A program made the position numbers and the translations under genes. The notes below the pieces were generated by a model. It worked only from the letters and a program-made list of their open reading frames with translations, was not told the DNA's origin and searched no databases. Positions 1 through 6,045 of a DNA stretch of 14,235 nt are shown here, in pieces. Source of the DNA: Desulfovibrio sp. UBA4079. Lineage in GTDB: Bacteria > Desulfobacterota > Desulfovibrionia > Desulfovibrionales > Desulfovibrionaceae. The first letter of the stretch is position 1. Each line of letters begins with the position of its first letter. The DNA lies in NCBI GenBank assembly GCA_002382645.1, contig DFYP01000176.1:167-14401 (forward strand), in the 5' to 3' direction.

Positions 1-1192
1 CGGCCCAGGCCGGGGTCTTGTCCTTGTGGCAGAGGTTGCAGGCGTTGGGCGAGCCGAAGCGCTCCGTGGCCGCGGGCGCGGGCGGGAGCATGGAGTGGTC
101 GCTGCGGGCCATGCGCGCGAACCAGGTTGTGGGCATGTGGCAGGACACGCAGCGGCTGCCCGGCGTGTTCGCCTTGTGCCGCGAATGCGCGGCCGCGTTG
201 TCCACCTTGTCCTGGTGGCAGGGCGCGCAGGCCTGGTTCGGGTCGTTCTTCTGGCGGAACCGGCCGCTGGAGGTGTGGCAGTGGAGGCAGTCGAGCCTGC
301 CGGAGGCCGCGCAGGGGCTCAGGCGCCAGGACGTGGCCGTGTAGTTCTCGCCCAGGTCCCGGCCGTCCGGGTAGTAGTCCGGGCTCTCCAGGGCCACCAG
401 GTCGTAGTGGTCGAAGAAGGCCGCGCCCGGCGGGAACGAGGCCGAGAGCGGGATCATCTTGGCGTGGCAGGAGTTGCAGGTGTCGTTGTTCTGGGTGGCC
501 GTGAACGAGCGGCCGCCGCGGGTGATCTTCAGGTCCTGGGGCGCGGGCAGGCCCTTCCGGGCGGCCTCGCGGCACACGCGGTTGTGCTCCGCGCTTCCGC
601 CGTGGCAGGTCTCGCAGTTGATGCCCGGCTCGGCCCAGGTGGTGCGGTAGGCGTCCTGGGCCGGGTCGTAGTTCGTCTCGAGCTGGCTCACGTGGCAGCC
701 GTGGCAGGAGGTGTTGAAGGTGAAGGCCGGGTCGCGCCAGGACAGGCCCCGGCCCTCGCCGGGCACGTGGCGCACCCCGCTGGCCGCGGTGTCGAACCAT
801 TCCTTTGCGTTCAGGTCATAGGCCAGGGGCAGGGTCTGGAGCCGTCCCCGTTCGAGCGGCGTGAGGAAGTAGAACACGTTCTTGCCGCCCAGGGCCTGGA
901 CCACGGGGTAGCGCTTTTCGCCGTCCGGCCCGCGCTCCAGCACCACTCCGGCGTCCAGGTCCACCTTGTAGCGCGCGCCCTGCACCGCGATCTCCCCGGC
1001 CTGGGGCGTGAGCGCCGGGCGGGCGCTCTCCAAGGACTGCATGGCCAGGCCGTGGTGCGAGGTGCTCCAGAGCTTGTAGAACTTCTCGTGGCAGTCGCGG
1101 CAGGACTGGCTGCCCGCGAAGCCGGGCTCCAGGGCGTGCAGCGGCGCGGCCCAGAGCAGGCAGGCAAGGAGCGGGACGAGGAGGCGGAGCAT
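1..1192 (-). CDS. Multiheme c-type cytochrome (at least 8 hemes), C-terminus beyond window edge
   Basis: A periplasmic electron-transfer protein with covalently bound c-type hemes. 397 codons are visible and the frame stays open to the left edge. A Sec signal peptide covers about residues 1-20 (hydrophobic core ending in AAPLHA). Eight CxxCH heme-binding motifs lie at residues 31 (CRDCH), 163 (CHGCH), 193 (CETCH), 239 (CNSCH), 302 (CLHCH), 322 (CAPCH), 348 (CVSCH) and 385 (CNLCH), and extra histidines could serve as distal ligands. The spacing and the closing SPNACNLCHKDKT segment recall cytochrome c554-like multiheme proteins, some of which continue into HEAT or TPR repeats; that continuation cannot be seen here. 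The ATG at 1192 was chosen because it directly precedes the signal peptide and has AGGA upstream. The gene lies 66 bases downstream of the sulfatase on the same strand, with a terminator between. Donor and acceptor are unknown. Confidence 0.9.
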   Translation of the reverse strand, partial: MLRLLVPLLACLLWAAPLHALEPGFAGSQSCRDCHEKFYKLWSTSHHGLAMQSLESARPALTPQAGEIAVQGARYKVDLDAGVVLERGPDGEKRYPVVQALGGKNVFYFLTPLERGRLQTLPLAYDLNAKEWFDTAASGVRHVPGEGRGLSWRDPAFTFNTSCHGCHVSQLETNYDPAQDAYRTTWAEPGINCETCHGGSAEHNRVCREAARKGLPAPQDLKITRGGRSFTATQNNDTCNSCHAKMIPLSASFPPGAAFFDHYDLVALESPDYYPDGRDLGENYTATSWRLSPCAASGRLDCLHCHTSSGRFRQKNDPNQACAPCHQDKVDNAAAHSRHKANTPGSRCVSCHMPTTWFARMARSDHSMLPPAPAATERFGSPNACNLCHKDKTPAWA

Positions 1193-1216
1193 GGGAAGTC
1201 CTGGTTTGCGGGCGTG

Positions 1217-1251
1217 AAAAAAGGCCCGCCCCGCGCGCGGCGGAGCGGGCC
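1217..1251 (-). terminator. Intrinsic terminator between sulfatase and cytochrome genes
   Basis: Read on the minus strand, a perfect 7-bp stem GGCCCGC/GCGGGCC (1245-1251 with 1223-1229) with a GC-rich loop is followed at once by six T (1222-1217). It starts 7 bases after the sulfatase stop codon and its T run ends 24 bases before the cytochrome ATG. No promoter is evident in the 24-base gap, so it may act as a partial terminator. Confidence 0.75.
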
Positions 1252-1258
1252 TCAGGGC

Positions 1259-2917
1259 TTACTTGCGGGCCATGTCCAGCTTGGGCGGGAACTTCTTGAG
1301 CACGGCCGCGTAGCGCTTCATCTCGGCCTCCAGGTAGCTCTGCATGGGGATGTGCCGGATGCCGATGCTCGCGTCCTCCTGGGGGTTGGTGTACAGGTTG
1401 TACATCACCATGCCCCCGGTCTTGTCCATGATGGCGCCGGAGAATCCGGCGTTCCAGCCCTTCTGGTTGATGGCGTCCGTGACCTGGACCACGCGGTGCA
1501 GCTTGAACTCGTCCATGCGCACGGCCGCGAAGTTCAGGAACATCCAGTAGAGCACGCTGCGGCGGTTGGAGAGCTGCTCGTTGCCCAGGAGGAAGGAGGC
1601 CTGGTCGATGCCGTCGATGTAGCGGTCCTTGGGCACGAGCTTGCCGATGTCCGCGCCGGTGACCCCGGCCAGGGACAGGGTCGTGGGGAAGAGGTCGGCC
1701 ATGTCGAACAGGCCCTCGCTCTTGCCGGGATTGATCATGCCCTTCCAGTACACGAAGGTCGGCACGCGCACGCCGCCCTCCCAGGTGGTGCCCTTGTAGC
1801 CGCGGAACGGGGTGCGGCCGTAGGGATCGACCTCGCCCTCGGGACCGTTGTCCGAGGTGAAGAAGACCAGGGTGTTCTCCAGCTGGCCGGTGTCCTCCAG
1901 GGCCTTCACCAGGCGGCCGACCACGTCGTCCATCTCGATCATGCAGTCGCTGTAAACGGTGCGGGCCGCCGAGAGCCCGGCGTAGTGGTCATTGGGATAG
2001 TTGTCGAAGTGGCAGCCCCGGGTGCCGTGGTACAGGAAGAAGGGCTTGGGGCTCTTGGCCATCTTGTGGATGAACTTCTCGCTGTAGGCCAGCCAGTCCT
2101 GGTCCAGGTCCTTGATGGAGGAGAGGTCGATGAGCCGGACGTTCTTGCAGCCGCCCTTTTCGCAGTGCACCACGTTGGGGTTGAAGGGCAGGTTCTGCAT
2201 GGCCTTGAAGCGGTCGGGCGAGAGGGCGATCTCGGGGTTGAAGTACACGTCGCGCCACTCGGAGTACATGTCCGACACCGAGAGGAAGCCGTAGAAATCG
2301 TCGAAGCCCACGTTCTGGGGCAGGGAGCCGTCGTTCTCGCCCATGTGCCACTTGCCCACGCCCTGGGTCACGTAGCCCCGGTCGTGCAGGAGCTGGGCCA
2401 CGGTCACGGCCCCGTCCAGGCCGCCGGGCTGGCCGTACATGGGCGGGTAGAGCACGCCGTGGTGCACGGGCAGCTGGCCGGTGAGGATGGTGGCCCGGGT
2501 GGGCGAGCAGGAGGGCTGGGAATAGGCCGAGGTCAGGATGAGCCCTTCGCCGGCCAGCTTGTCCATCTTGGGGGTGGCGTTGCCCACGGCCACGCCGCCG
2601 CCGTTGAAGCCCGGGTCCATCCAGCCCACGTCGTCCAGGACCACGATGAGGATGTTGGGCTTCTTGCCGTATTTCTTCTCCAGGGCGGCCAGCTTGGCGC
2701 GGGCCTGCTTGTCCTGGTCAGGGTGCGGCATCACCGGCTCCATGTTCGGAGCGATGGCCGTGGGATTCATGTGGATGTACTGGTTCGGGTGATTGTAGCC
2801 CTTGGCCGTGGTGGGGCCTGTGGCCGAGCCCCGGATGTTCTCTTCGGCCGGGGCCGGGGCGGCCCAGAGGAGCAGAGCCAGGGCCAGGGACAGGACGCGG
2901 ATGGCGCGCAGGGACAT
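1259..2917 (-). CDS. Arylsulfatase-type sulfatase, Cys-type (formylglycine-dependent), exported
   Basis: A 552-residue hydrolase of the alkaline phosphatase/sulfatase superfamily, expected to cleave sulfate esters in the periplasm or outside the cell; its substrate cannot be told. A signal peptide covers residues 1-24 (ALALLLWAAPAPAEE). The metal-binding strand NILIVVLDDVGW has D95 and D96. The signature CSPTRATILTG puts the formylglycine-precursor cysteine at C137 and its arginine at R141. GKWHMG supplies K189 and H191, SDNG supplies D356 and N357, and K375 lies in RGYKGTTWEGGVRVP. The frame is open upstream to 3283, but the ATG at 2917 is preferred because it starts the signal peptide and follows AAGGAGG at good spacing. 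The Cys-type active site needs a maturase (FGE, or anaerobic radical-SAM anSME); none is in the window. Arylsulfatase is the closest general label. Confidence 0.93.
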   Translation of the reverse strand: MSLRAIRVLSLALALLLWAAPAPAEENIRGSATGPTTAKGYNHPNQYIHMNPTAIAPNMEPVMPHPDQDKQARAKLAALEKKYGKKPNILIVVLDDVGWMDPGFNGGGVAVGNATPKMDKLAGEGLILTSAYSQPSCSPTRATILTGQLPVHHGVLYPPMYGQPGGLDGAVTVAQLLHDRGYVTQGVGKWHMGENDGSLPQNVGFDDFYGFLSVSDMYSEWRDVYFNPEIALSPDRFKAMQNLPFNPNVVHCEKGGCKNVRLIDLSSIKDLDQDWLAYSEKFIHKMAKSPKPFFLYHGTRGCHFDNYPNDHYAGLSAARTVYSDCMIEMDDVVGRLVKALEDTGQLENTLVFFTSDNGPEGEVDPYGRTPFRGYKGTTWEGGVRVPTFVYWKGMINPGKSEGLFDMADLFPTTLSLAGVTGADIGKLVPKDRYIDGIDQASFLLGNEQLSNRRSVLYWMFLNFAAVRMDEFKLHRVVQVTDAINQKGWNAGFSGAIMDKTGGMVMYNLYTNPQEDASIGIRHIPMQSYLEAEMKRYAAVLKKFPPKLDMARK

Positions 2918-2992
2918 GGAGCCCTCCTTGCAGGGGTAGCGGCGGGCAAACGCCCGCGGCAGCGTGGCCGAACGGTTTCCCGACTTTGATGT

Positions 2993-3021
2993 CTGTATCC
3001 ACCGGCGGGAATGCCTGTCAA
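2993..3021 (-). promoter_or_regulatory. Candidate sigma-70 promoter for the sulfatase
   Basis: On the minus strand a perfect -35 TTGACA (3021-3016) lies 16-17 bases before a poor -10 (GATACA or ATACAG, 2999-2993). It is about 75 bases upstream of the sulfatase ATG. The leader also holds a 6-bp hairpin, GCGGGC/GCCCGC, at 2942-2957. The weak -10 limits confidence. Confidence 0.4.
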
Positions 3022-3058
3022 GGAGCAGAATCGCGCCCGCCGGGGGGTCCCGCGCCCC

Positions 3059-3087
3059 TTGCCAACCCGCGCACCCCCGCGTATGGA
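3059..3087 (+). promoter_or_regulatory. Candidate promoter for the OmpH/Skp-like gene
   Basis: TTGCCA (3059-3064) is separated by exactly 17 bases from TATGGA (3082-3087). The -35 matches 5 of 6 consensus bases and the -10 matches 3 of 6. It would give a leader of roughly 45 bases before the ATG at 3141. This is only a weak candidate. Confidence 0.35.
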
Positions 3088-3140
3088 GGGGCATCCGGAG
3101 CGTTTCCGGCCCATAAACCAAGTTGCGGAGTGACAGACCT

Positions 3141-3713
3141 ATGACCAAGACGTTGAGCGCCCTGAGTGTGCTGGTGCTGGCCGCCTTTCTGCTGACCGGC
3201 TGCAACGGCGCGGGCAAGCCCCAGGTGGGCGTGGTGGACGCCGCGGCGGTGTTCAAGCAGTGCAAGGCCGGGCAGCAGGCCATGGCCTACCTCCAGGAGC
3301 AGGCCAAGACCCTCCAGGAGGGCGTGCAGCAGGCCCAGAAGGCCGCCGAGAGCAATCAGAACGAGCAGACCATGCAGGCCTTCCAGAAGGCCGTCACCGA
3401 GTACCAGGTGACGCTCGGCGGTGAGCAGCAGCGCCTGGTGGCCCTGCTCAACGACAAGTACATGGCCGTGCTGGAGAAGTACCGCAAGGACAACGGGCTG
3501 GCCGTGATCCTGTCCAAGGAGGCCGCCATGGCCTTCGACCCGGCCGCGGACATCACCGCCAAGGTGGTGGAGGCCATGGACAAGGAGAACATCGACCTGA
3601 AGGTTCCGGCCAAGGCCGATGCGCCCAAGGCCGAGGCTCCTGCCGCCCCGGCCGCGCCTGCCGAGGCTCCGGCCGCTCCGGCCGAGGCCCCCAAGGAAGA
3701 GAAGAAGCCGTAA
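3141..3713 (+). CDS. OmpH/Skp-family periplasmic chaperone-like lipoprotein
   Basis: A 190-residue envelope protein resembling Skp/OmpH, the periplasmic chaperone for unfolded outer-membrane proteins. Residues 1-20 form a lipoprotein signal with the box LLTGC, so C21 should be lipidated. The family start VGVVDAAAVFKQCKAGQQA follows, then a long Gln/Lys/Glu-rich coiled-coil (about residues 50-125), then a return segment with AVILSKEAAMAFDPAADIT that matches the Skp C-terminal strand region. The last 35 residues are a low-complexity Ala/Pro/Glu/Lys tail built from APAEAPAAP-like repeats. The ATG at 3141 is preferred over an upstream TTG in frame at 3123: it starts the signal peptide and has GGAG ten bases upstream. 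The gene stands alone between its own candidate promoter and a terminator, not beside bamA or lpxD as skp often is. Whether it is a true chaperone is inference. Confidence 0.85.
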   Translation: MTKTLSALSVLVLAAFLLTGCNGAGKPQVGVVDAAAVFKQCKAGQQAMAYLQEQAKTLQEGVQQAQKAAESNQNEQTMQAFQKAVTEYQVTLGGEQQRLVALLNDKYMAVLEKYRKDNGLAVILSKEAAMAFDPAADITAKVVEAMDKENIDLKVPAKADAPKAEAPAAPAAPAEAPAAPAEAPKEEKKP

Positions 3714-3731
3714 GGCTGATCCCGCGAATGC

Positions 3732-3765
3732 AAGCCCCGGTTCCAGCAGGAGCCGGGGCTTTTTT
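3732..3765 (+). terminator. Strong intrinsic terminator after the OmpH/Skp-like gene
   Basis: A perfect 9-bp stem AAGCCCCGG (3732-3740) with CCGGGGCTT (3753-3761), a 12-base loop and a T tract to 3765. It starts 19 bases after the TAA. It ends 5 bases before the convergent DsrE-like gene's stop codon. Confidence 0.9.
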
Positions 3766-3770
3766 CGTGG

Positions 3771-4088
3771 CTAGTAGCTGACGATGCGTTCGGCCGCGTG
3801 CACGGCCTCGGCCAGGAAGGCCATGTTGGACACCGGGCAGGCGCTTCCCTCCACGCCGTGGAGGGCCAGGCACTTGCCTCAGGCCACGAGCACGCCCTCG
3901 CTCAGGGTGAAGAGCTTGGCCTGCTCGGCGATGGGGAAGGTCTCACTGTCCCCGGCCAGGAGGTCGGCGGCCGGGCCGTTCAGGAAGATGGTCACGTCGT
4001 CGCCCTGGTTCAGCAGGAAGTTGCCGAAGCGCACGGCGTTCCACTTGATCTCCGGGTCGGGGTTGGAGACGAGCAGAAGTATTTTCAT
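3771..4088 (-). CDS. DsrE-like sulfur-transfer selenoprotein (in-frame TGA read as selenocysteine, UxxC)
   Basis: A predicted 105-residue cytoplasmic protein of the DsrE/DsrF-like family, whose members carry sulfur as cysteine persulfide or act in thiol redox. It starts at ATG 4088 after GGGGGA. MKILLLVSNPDPEIKWNAVR and the segment DDVTIFLNGPAADLL are typical of the family's first two beta-alpha units. After residue 69 there is an in-frame TGA (3881-3879), then GKCLALHGVEGSACPVSNMA and a helix to VHAAERIVSY, ending at TAG 3773-3771. Relatives have CGxC exactly where the TGA falls, so the motif reads U70-G-K-C73; C84 lies in a CPVS motif also common in relatives. Stopping at the TGA would remove the active-site half of the fold. 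A hairpin suited to a bacterial SECIS element lies 14 bases after the TGA. Alternatives are a nonsense mutation or sequencing error changing TGC to TGA. SelA/B/C/D are not in the window. Confidence 0.8.
3847..3881 (-). promoter_or_regulatory. Putative bacterial SECIS element (bSECIS)
   Basis: On the minus strand, counting the U of UGA (3881) as base 1, bases 17-24 (CCCUCCAC, 3865-3858) pair perfectly with bases 28-35 (GUGGAGGG, 3854-3847) around a GGC loop (3857-3855). Known bSECIS elements have a stem-loop just after UGA, with a G among the first loop bases about 16-37 bases downstream; here the G is at base 25. The stem is inside the coding frame and keeps the reading frame open. It would recruit SelB with Sec-tRNA. 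Confidence 0.65.
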
Positions 4089-4122
4089 TGTCTATCCCCC
4101 AAGCTGTTTTTCATCGACAAAA

Positions 4123-4151
4123 CAAATAGCAGCGTCAGGAAGCGGCTGCAA
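4123..4151 (-). promoter_or_regulatory. Weak candidate promoter for the DsrE-like gene
   Basis: On the minus strand TTGCAG (4151-4146), a 17-base spacer and TATTTG (4128-4123), 34 bases before the ATG at 4088. Each hexamer matches only about 3 of 6 consensus positions, so this rests mostly on spacing and position. Confidence 0.25.
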
Positions 4152-4157
4152 GCCGGC

Positions 4158-4186
4158 TTGCCAGACGCACCCGCCGGGCCTATATT
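4158..4186 (+). promoter_or_regulatory. Sigma-70-type promoter for the FMN riboswitch-ribB transcript
   Basis: TTGCCA (4158-4163), exactly 17 bases of spacer and TATATT (4181-4186), each matching 5 of 6 consensus bases. Transcription would begin at about 4193, right at the 5' edge of the riboswitch. Confidence 0.75.
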
Positions 4187-4196
4187 TTCCCGGTCA

Positions 4197-4341
4197 TCCT
4201 CAGGGCGGGGTGGAAGTCCCCACCGGCGGTATCCCGGAACGTTCCGGGGAGCCCGCGAGCGCCCGTCCCCCTGACCGGGGGCGGGGTCAGCAGACCTGGT
4301 GCGAGGCCAGGGCCGACGGTCACAGTCCGGATGGAAGAGGA
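4197..4341 (+). promoter_or_regulatory. FMN riboswitch (RFN element)
   Basis: The conserved RFN blocks appear in order. CAGGGCGGGGTGGAAGTCCC and CACCGGCGGTA fall at 4201-4231, AGCCCGCGAGC at 4250-4260, GGTCAGCAGA at 4285-4294, and GCCGACGGTCACAGTCCGGA then TGGAAGAGG at 4312-4340. The closing P1 helix is TCCTC (4197-4201) with GAGGA (4337-4341). The variable P3-side arm, CGTCCCCCTGACCGGGGG, lies between blocks two and three. Binding of FMN should reduce expression of ribB, which begins 114 bases downstream. Confidence 0.96.
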
Positions 4342-4382
4342 GCAGACGTCCGACCCCGGGGTTCTCCCGGGGCCTGGGCCGT

Positions 4383-4419
4383 GGCGCGCATGGGGCGCGC
4401 CGCGCGCCCGTCTGTTTCA
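4383..4419 (+). terminator. Putative riboswitch expression platform: terminator with competing hairpin
   Basis: A 7-bp hairpin GGGCGCG/CGCGCCC (4393-4399 with 4403-4409) is followed by the modestly T-rich GTCTGTTTC. An overlapping alternative stem, GGCGCGC (4383-4389) with GCGCGCC (4395-4401), would exclude it. Another hairpin, CCCCGGG/CCCGGGG, sits upstream at 4354-4372. The T tract is broken, so the terminator call is tentative; translational control is possible. Confidence 0.45.
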
Positions 4420-4455
4420 TCGCCCTGATTCTGGTCAAACCGCGAAGGAGCGGCC

Positions 4456-5088
4456 ATGAATCAGCAGCATCACCCGTCACATCGGCAAGTGGAGCGGGCC
4501 CTGGCGGCCCTGTCCGACGGCCGGGGCGTCCTGGTTGTGGACGACCTGGACCGGGAGAACGAGGGCGACCTCGTGTTCCCGGCGTCCACCCTCACCGAGG
4601 CCCAGATGGCCCTGCTCATCCGGGAGTGCAGCGGCATCGTCTGCCTCTGCCTCACGGGCGAGGCGGCGGCGCGCCTGGACCTGCCGCCCATGGTGGCCGA
4701 GAACCAGAGCCCGTTCGGCACGGCCTTCACCGTGAGCATCGAGGCGGCCCGGGGCGTGACCACGGGCGTTTCGGCAGCGGACCGGGTGGCCACCATCCGC
4801 GCGGCCACGGCAGAAGGAGCCAGGCCCACGGACCTGCGGCGGCCCGGGCATGTGTTTCCCCTGGTGGCCCGGCCCGGCGGGGTCCTGGAGCGCCGGGGCC
4901 ACACCGAGGCCACCGTGGACCTGGCGCGGCTGGCCGGGCACGACCCGGCGGGCGTGCTCTGCGAGCTGACCAATGCGGATGGGACCATGGCCCGGCTGCC
5001 CGAGATCAAGGCCTTTGGCCTGACCCACGACCTGCCCGTGGTGAGCGTGGCGGACCTGGCCGAGTACAGGAAGGACAAGGGCGTCTAA
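4456..5088 (+). CDS. ribB: 3,4-dihydroxy-2-butanone 4-phosphate synthase
   Basis: RibB converts ribulose 5-phosphate to 3,4-dihydroxy-2-butanone 4-phosphate and formate, giving the four-carbon unit of riboflavin in the cytosol. At 210 residues it is a full-length stand-alone enzyme (E. coli RibB is about 217), not a RibBA fusion. Visible family motifs are the acidic, metal-binding loop DDLDRENEGDL (residues 29-39), the RGVTTGVSAADR segment (99-110), RPGHVFPL (129-136), RRGHTEA with H149, and the late glutamate E170 in VLCELTN. The ATG at 4456 has AAGGAG five bases upstream. The gene is alone in its transcript, behind an FMN riboswitch, so it should be turned down when flavin is plentiful. It ends at a long bidirectional terminator. 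No other rib gene is in the window. Confidence 0.97.
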   Translation: MNQQHHPSHRQVERALAALSDGRGVLVVDDLDRENEGDLVFPASTLTEAQMALLIRECSGIVCLCLTGEAAARLDLPPMVAENQSPFGTAFTVSIEAARGVTTGVSAADRVATIRAATAEGARPTDLRRPGHVFPLVARPGGVLERRGHTEATVDLARLAGHDPAGVLCELTNADGTMARLPEIKAFGLTHDLPVVSVADLAEYRKDKGV

Positions 5089-5129
5089 AAGGAAGCGGCC
5101 CCGGCCCTGCAAGGGCCGGGGCCGCGTTT
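5087..5129. terminator. Bidirectional intrinsic terminator between convergent ribB and methyltransferase genes
   Basis: A perfect 13-bp stem GCGGCCCCGGCCC (5095-5107) with GGGCCGGGGCCGC (5113-5125) and a TGCAA loop. GTTTC follows on the plus strand and TTCCTTTT on the minus strand. It serves both genes, whose stop codons flank it. Confidence 0.85.
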
Positions 5130-6025
5130 CAGCCCAGGCGTACCCAGGTCAGCTCGTGCTTGTTGTGGCAGAGGTGGGTGAGGCTGGAGCCGGGAATGGC
5201 CCGGAAGCCCGCCAGGGCCTCGGGAATGCCCGGGCCTTGCAGCTTCACGGTGCAGACGAAGTTGCGGCAGGAGCCCAGTTCCAGCCAGCGGGTCACGTAG
5301 CCGAGAAGCCGCTCGGGGTAGCAGATCACGTCCGAGAAGAGCCAGTCCACGGCCCCGGCGTGCCGGGGGTCCAGGCCGAAGGCGCTGCCGATGCAGGTCT
5401 CCACGTTGGGCAGCCTTTCCAGGCGCGGGTCCAGGGGCGCCTTGTCCACGGCAAACACCCGCGCGCCGAGGTTGGCCAGCACGAAGGTCCAGCCGCCCGG
5501 GCTCGCGCCCAGGTCCAGGCAGAGTTCGCCGGGCGCGGGCCTCACCCCCAGGCGCGTGAACACCTCCCAGAGCTTGAGATAGGCCCGGCTGGGCGGTCCC
5601 TCGCGGTCCTCCACGAACTGGATGTCGCCGTTGGCGAACGGGCTCGTGCAGCGCGGGGAGGCGAGCAGGGTGCGCTCGTCCCACAGGGTCCAGGAGCCCA
5701 GGGGCGACGCGGGCGCGGGCTGGCCGAACGTGAGCGGCCTGGCCGAGACCTTGGGCAGCTTCTCCGCGATGAGCGCGGCCCGGCGGTGGTGGAGCGTGGG
5801 GCACAGGGCCCAGTTGCGCTGGAGGACTTTCAGCTTTTTGGCGGCGTCCCCGATGGATGCGATGGGAATGAAGGCGGGCTCGAGCCAGACGTTCACGGCC
5901 CAGGCCGGGAGGGTTTCGGGCGCGTCCTCGCGCACCAGGACCAGGGGCTCGCGCACCTCGGCCCCGGGCGGCAGCTCGGCCAGGAGCTCGGCCAGAAAGC
6001 CCGGCGCGGCCTGATACACGCGCAC
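5129..6025 (-). CDS. SAM-dependent RNA ribose 2'-O-methyltransferase, RlmM/FtsJ-like
   Basis: A 298-residue cytosolic methyltransferase. The C-terminal half has a Rossmann SAM-binding motif, LCLDLGASPGGWTFVLANLG (residues 168-187), then an acidic strand end, VFAVDKAPLD. The FtsJ-type K-D-K-E catalytic tetrad is visible as K151 (AYLKLWE), D232 (LFSDVI), K261 (CTVKLQGP) and E291 (KHELTWV). The N-terminal half is a less conserved substrate-binding region, as in RlmM, which 2'-O-methylates C2498 of E. coli 23S rRNA. The exact target is inferred, so no symbol is given. Translation appears to start at GTG 6025; a second GTG two codons later (6019) is possible, and the ribosome-binding site is weak. 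It lies 20 bases after the polysaccharide export gene and probably shares its transcript. Confidence 0.85.
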   Translation of the reverse strand: MRVYQAAPGFLAELLAELPPGAEVREPLVLVREDAPETLPAWAVNVWLEPAFIPIASIGDAAKKLKVLQRNWALCPTLHHRRAALIAEKLPKVSARPLTFGQPAPASPLGSWTLWDERTLLASPRCTSPFANGDIQFVEDREGPPSRAYLKLWEVFTRLGVRPAPGELCLDLGASPGGWTFVLANLGARVFAVDKAPLDPRLERLPNVETCIGSAFGLDPRHAGAVDWLFSDVICYPERLLGYVTRWLELGSCRNFVCTVKLQGPGIPEALAGFRAIPGSSLTHLCHNKHELTWVRLG

Positions 6026-6045
6026 GGCGGGCCCCGGCGCGTTCC

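Noticed and set aside
26..2989. A very long plus-strand open frame opposite the cytochrome and sulfatase genes
   Set aside because: The GC-rich codon bias of the minus-strand genes leaves the opposite frame free of stops. The product is Val/Gly/His/Leu-rich with no recognisable domain, and the minus strand encodes clear CxxCH and CSPTR motifs.
3771..3881. Reading the DsrE-like gene as a simple nonsense-mutated pseudogene
   Set aside because: Only one stop interrupts the frame. It sits exactly at a redox cysteine position, the downstream half keeps the family pattern, and a SECIS-like hairpin follows. Sequencing error cannot be excluded from the sequence alone.
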